A stretch of 7,386 nt of DNA from contig CANQLS010000074.1 in the NCBI GenBank assembly GCA_947624765.1, forward strand, positions 1 to 7,386. The letters are read 5' to 3'. The position numbers were made by a program, and so were the translations under genes. This document shows, piece after piece, positions 5,355-7,386 of the stretch (position 1 is its first letter; the number at the start of each line of letters is the position of its first letter). The notes under the pieces were generated by a model. It did no database searches and was not told the origin of the DNA. It saw only the letters and a program-made list of their open reading frames with translations. This DNA is from an uncultured Clostridia bacterium (GTDB taxonomy: Bacteria > Bacillota > Clostridia > TANB77 > UBA1234).

Positions 5355-6161
5355 TTATTGAATTACATGAACGTCTAATTGATTGAATGGAATCTCTATC
5401 TTGTTTTCGTCAAATGTACGTTTTACTTTCTCTAGCATTTCAAAATATGTATCCCAGTAATCAGCATTTTTAGCCCAAACACGTATTGTGTAATTAATAC
5501 AACTATCTTTATATTCAGTTATACCAACAAAAATTGGTTCGTCTTTTAAAATTTTTTCTGTACTATCTACAACTGATTGTAAAGCTTTTTTTACTTTGTC
5601 TATGCTTTCATTATAAGAAACTCCAATTGTAACATCAATACGTCTTAATGGTTCAGTTGAATAATTGATAATTTTTTCAGATATAATTGTGGAATTAGGC
5701 ACATATATTTCCTTGTTATCTGGAGTTTTTAGTCTACAATGAGAAATACCAATATTCATAACAGTTCCACTAATTCCTCCTGCTTCAATAAAGTCATCTA
5801 CATTAAATTGTTTTGTAAATAGCATAGTGATGCCACTCATAACATTAGATAAAGATTGTTGAAGAGAAAGTGAGAACGCAACACCAACGATACTAAATGC
5901 AGCAACAAATGATGTAATGTTAATTCCTAAATAACTGCAAATCATTAAAATTACCATAAAATATAGAAGTGCTTTAATGGTTGTACAAAAATAAGTATGT
6001 GCACTCTTAGGTATTTTAGAGTGTGTTACAAATCTTGTAACAATTTTCATAATAATTTTAATTAATATAAAAGCTAAAATTACTAATAAAACCAATGGTA
6101 ATAAATTTGCTATAATAGCTCCATATTTTTCACCGAATAAATTAATAAATATTTGATCCAT
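5355..6161 (-). CDS. Small-conductance mechanosensitive channel, MscS family
   Basis: A 268-residue minimal MscS-type channel, which opens under membrane tension and releases solutes during hypo-osmotic shock. Three membrane segments are visible: TM1 (about 16-40), TM2 (about 60-80) and the Gly/Ala/Ser-rich pore-lining TM3 (about 82-116, with FSIVGVAFSLSLQQSLSNVMSG). The beta domain follows with the family block FNVDDFIEAGGISGTVMNIGI (119-139) and the conserved YVPNS (153-157) and INYS (165-168). The cytoplasmic alpha-beta domain ends with IPFNQLDVHV (257-266), equivalent to the usual IPFPQ motif. It lacks the large N-terminal additions of MscK-like channels. AAAGGA at 6171-6176 lies 9 bases before the start. 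It has its own promoter and terminator, so it is a single-gene transcript, divergent from the HPt operon and convergent with hslO. Gating and ion preference cannot be read from sequence. Confidence 0.94.
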   Translation of the reverse strand: MDQIFINLFGEKYGAIIANLLPLVLLVILAFILIKIIMKIVTRFVTHSKIPKSAHTYFCTTIKALLYFMVILMICSYLGINITSFVAAFSIVGVAFSLSLQQSLSNVMSGITMLFTKQFNVDDFIEAGGISGTVMNIGISHCRLKTPDNKEIYVPNSTIISEKIINYSTEPLRRIDVTIGVSYNESIDKVKKALQSVVDSTEKILKDEPIFVGITEYKDSCINYTIRVWAKNADYWDTYFEMLEKVKRTFDENKIEIPFNQLDVHVIQ

Positions 6162-6194
6162 TTTTCAGCATCCTTTCCAATAAAATGTTTTCAA

Positions 6195-6239
6195 AAAAAT
6201 TTTAGCACTTTGTCGAAAAAAAGTGAATAAAAATTTTAG
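6195..6239. repeat. 11-base direct repeat in the divergent mscS/HPt promoter region
   Basis: AAAAATTTTAG occurs exactly at 6195-6205 and at 6229-6239, 34 bases apart start to start. The first copy covers the mscS -10 box, the second lies between the two -35 boxes. Both contain the palindrome AAAATTTT, an A-tract that bends DNA. This could be a shared operator or simply AT-rich chance. Confidence 0.4.
6199..6227 (-). promoter_or_regulatory. Promoter of the MscS-type channel gene
   Basis: On the minus strand TTCACT (6227-6222) lies 17 bases before TAAAAT (6204-6199), and TGC at 6207-6205 gives an extended -10 element. Predicted start near 6192 with a leader of about 30 bases. Its -10 box overlaps one copy of the 11-base direct repeat. 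Confidence 0.6.
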
Positions 6240-6249
6240 TAAAAATATT

Positions 6250-6278
6250 TTGTATATAATTGCTTTTTATGATAGAAT
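6250..6278 (+). promoter_or_regulatory. Candidate promoter of the HPt/response-regulator operon
   Basis: TTGTAT (6250-6255) and TAGAAT (6273-6278) are 17 bases apart, with TGA at 6270-6272 as an extended -10 element. Transcription would start near 6285, 37 bases before ATG 6322. A consensus TATAAT at 6255-6260 is an alternative -10, but it has no recognisable -35 box. Confidence 0.55.
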
Positions 6279-6321
6279 TTTAATAGAAGCAGGAAGTTTT
6301 ATAAAAGAAAGGATGAATTAC

Positions 6322-6666
6322 ATGATAAAAGGCCTATATGAACGAATAGAAGGAGATTACGAAAAAGCACTCTCAAGAATGAGTAGTGATGATAGGATTA
6401 AGAAATATTTAACTTTTTTCTTAGCTGATGAATCTTATCAACAATTAAAAAATGCAATGGAAAATGAACAAGTTGACGAAGCTTTTCGAGCTGCTCATAC
6501 TTTAAAAGGTGTTTGCCAAAACATGGCTTTCACTGCACTTGGTAAAGTGGCAGAAGAAATAACAGAAGAGTTGAGAGCTAAGAATATGGAGAATGCTAAG
6601 AAAATCTTTCCGAATGTAGAGCGTAGTTATAAAAAAGTAATTGATGAGATTAACGCGGTAATTTAA
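6322..6666 (+). CDS. Stand-alone histidine phosphotransfer (HPt) domain protein
   Basis: This 114-residue protein is a single HPt domain, a four-helix bundle that relays phosphate between the receiver domain of a hybrid kinase and a response regulator. The phospho-accepting site is H59 in RAAHTLKGVCQNM (56-68), matching the HPt consensus AHxLKG, with K62 and G63 conserved; the flanking helices LADESYQQLKNAM and FTALGKVAEEITEEL fit the fold. There is no kinase ATPase domain, so it must receive phosphate from another protein. Start chosen at ATG 6322, 8 bases after AAGGA (6309-6313); ATG 6313 overlaps that site, and the frame open further upstream crosses the promoter. A REC-HD-GYP regulator gene follows after 30 bases and is the natural partner. 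Likely cytosolic. Confidence 0.9.
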   Translation: MIKGLYERIEGDYEKALSRMSSDDRIKKYLTFFLADESYQQLKNAMENEQVDEAFRAAHTLKGVCQNMAFTALGKVAEEITEELRAKNMENAKKIFPNVERSYKKVIDEINAVI

Positions 6667-6680
6667 ATATGCTTTTATGA

Positions 6681-6686
6681 AGGAGG
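6681..6686 (+). promoter_or_regulatory. Strong ribosome binding site of the REC-HD-GYP gene
   Basis: AGGAGG lies 10 bases before ATG 6697. It fits in the 30-base gap after the HPt stop, with no hairpin or promoter between, which supports cotranscription of the two signalling genes. Confidence 0.8.
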
Positions 6687-6696
6687 ATTTAATAAA

Positions 6697-7386
6697 ATGG
6701 AGAAGAAAAATACAATATTAATAGTAGACGATGTTATGATTAATAGAGAAATGTTAAAAGATATTTTTGAAGGTAAATGCAATATTTTAGAGGCGAGTGA
6801 TGGAGAAGAGGCAATTGAAATTATTGATAAACAAAAAGATAATATTAGTTTAATATTGTTAGATTTAATTATGCCTAAGAAAACTGGACTAGATGTTATG
6901 GTGCATATGTCGTTAAATAATTTGATGAATAAAATTCCAGTAATTATGATTACTGGAGAGGCAACAGTAGAAAGTGATGTAAAGGCATATGAGTTAGGAG
7001 CAGCAGATATTATTTATAAACCTTTTGAGCCAGCAGTTGTTGTGCGTAGAGCAGAAAATATTATAGAACTATTTGAAAATAGAAAATCTATAGAGAAAGA
7101 ATTAGAAATTAGAACTCAAGAATTATTTGAAAGTAAAAAGCAATTAGAAGAAAGTAATAGATTTTTGTTAAATGCATTAGGTACGGTAGTTGAATTTAGA
7201 AGTTTAGAATCTGGAGAGCATGTACAGAGAGTAAAGAAATTTTCAAAAATTATGTTGAAATATATGAAAATGCTTTATCCAGAGTATGGATTAACAGATG
7301 AAAGTATTGAGCTTATGGTAGATGCTTCGGCACTTCATGATATTGGAAAAATAGCTATTCCAGATAGCATTTTAAATAAACCTGGT
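6697..7386 (+). CDS. Response regulator with REC and HD-GYP domains (3' end beyond window)
   Basis: The first 230 residues are present and the frame is open to the window edge. Residues about 5-125 are a receiver domain with all key residues: acidic pair D11-D12 in ILIVDD, phospho-acceptor D56 in LLDLIMP, T86 in MITGE and K108 in YKPFEP. Residues about 124-155 are a charged, heptad-like helix (coiled-coil linker). From about 160 an HD-GYP domain begins: R168, H175 in GEHVQRV, then the metal-binding pair H214-D215 in ALHDIGKIAIPDSIL (212-226) and KPG at 228-230. HD-GYP domains typically hydrolyse cyclic di-GMP; the GYP motif and most metal ligands lie beyond the window, so activity cannot be judged. 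It follows the HPt gene by 30 bases. A hybrid kinase may lie further downstream or elsewhere. Confidence 0.93.
   Translation, partial: MEKKNTILIVDDVMINREMLKDIFEGKCNILEASDGEEAIEIIDKQKDNISLILLDLIMPKKTGLDVMVHMSLNNLMNKIPVIMITGEATVESDVKAYELGAADIIYKPFEPAVVVRRAENIIELFENRKSIEKELEIRTQELFESKKQLEESNRFLLNALGTVVEFRSLESGEHVQRVKKFSKIMLKYMKMLYPEYGLTDESIELMVDASALHDIGKIAIPDSILNKPG

Noticed and set aside
6223..6321. Upstream in-frame extension of the HPt gene from GTG 6223
   Set aside because: It would run through both divergent promoter elements, has no ribosome binding site, and adds residues outside the HPt fold; ATG 6322 has AAGGA at 8 bases.

Overview
The window looks like the chromosome of a low-GC Firmicute, most likely an anaerobic member of Clostridia (Lachnospirales-like). 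The reasons are the strongly AT-rich base composition, A/T-ending codons, strong AGGAGG-type ribosome binding sites, short intergenic gaps, a yifB-yraN-dprA cluster and an Hsp33 with the four-Cys zinc site. I cannot name the genus from this sequence alone. Nothing indicates a mobile element, prophage, CRISPR array, tRNA or rRNA.

Layout. (1) Positions 2-1426, + strand: a DNA-uptake/processing cluster made of the 3' end of a YifB/ComM-type AAA+ ATPase gene, yraN (nuclease-fold protein) and dprA (RecA loader for single-stranded DNA), packed with gaps of 8 and 10 bases. (2) Positions 1427-1593: a 167-base spacer with a candidate promoter at its 3' end. (3) Positions 1594-4027, + strand: a two-gene envelope operon encoding a YibE/F-family multi-pass membrane protein with an acidic, Tyr-rich extracytoplasmic segment, overlapping by 23 bases a membrane-anchored S41 (CtpA/CtpB-type) PDZ protease. 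(4) Positions 4034-4372: a self-contained cold-shock protein gene with its own promoter and an excellent intrinsic terminator. (5) Positions 4416-5282: hslO (redox-switched chaperone Hsp33). (6) Positions 5318-6227, - strand: a small MscS-type mechanosensitive channel with its own promoter and a minus-strand terminator, convergent with hslO. (7) Positions 6250-7386, + strand: a signalling operon divergent from mscS, encoding a stand-alone HPt phosphotransfer protein and a REC-HD-GYP response regulator that runs off the window end.

Functional picture. The left part handles incoming or single-stranded DNA. The centre is a run of envelope and stress functions (membrane protein/protease pair, cold shock, oxidative unfolding, osmotic release). 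The right edge is a phosphorelay whose output domain is of the cyclic-di-GMP phosphodiesterase type. Most of the window is ordinary core genome. The points most worth a second look are the HPt/REC-HD-GYP pair, the DprA that lacks the N-terminal SAM/HhH domain but has a C-terminal winged helix, the overlapping YibE/F-protease operon, and the compact divergent promoter region with an 11-base direct repeat.
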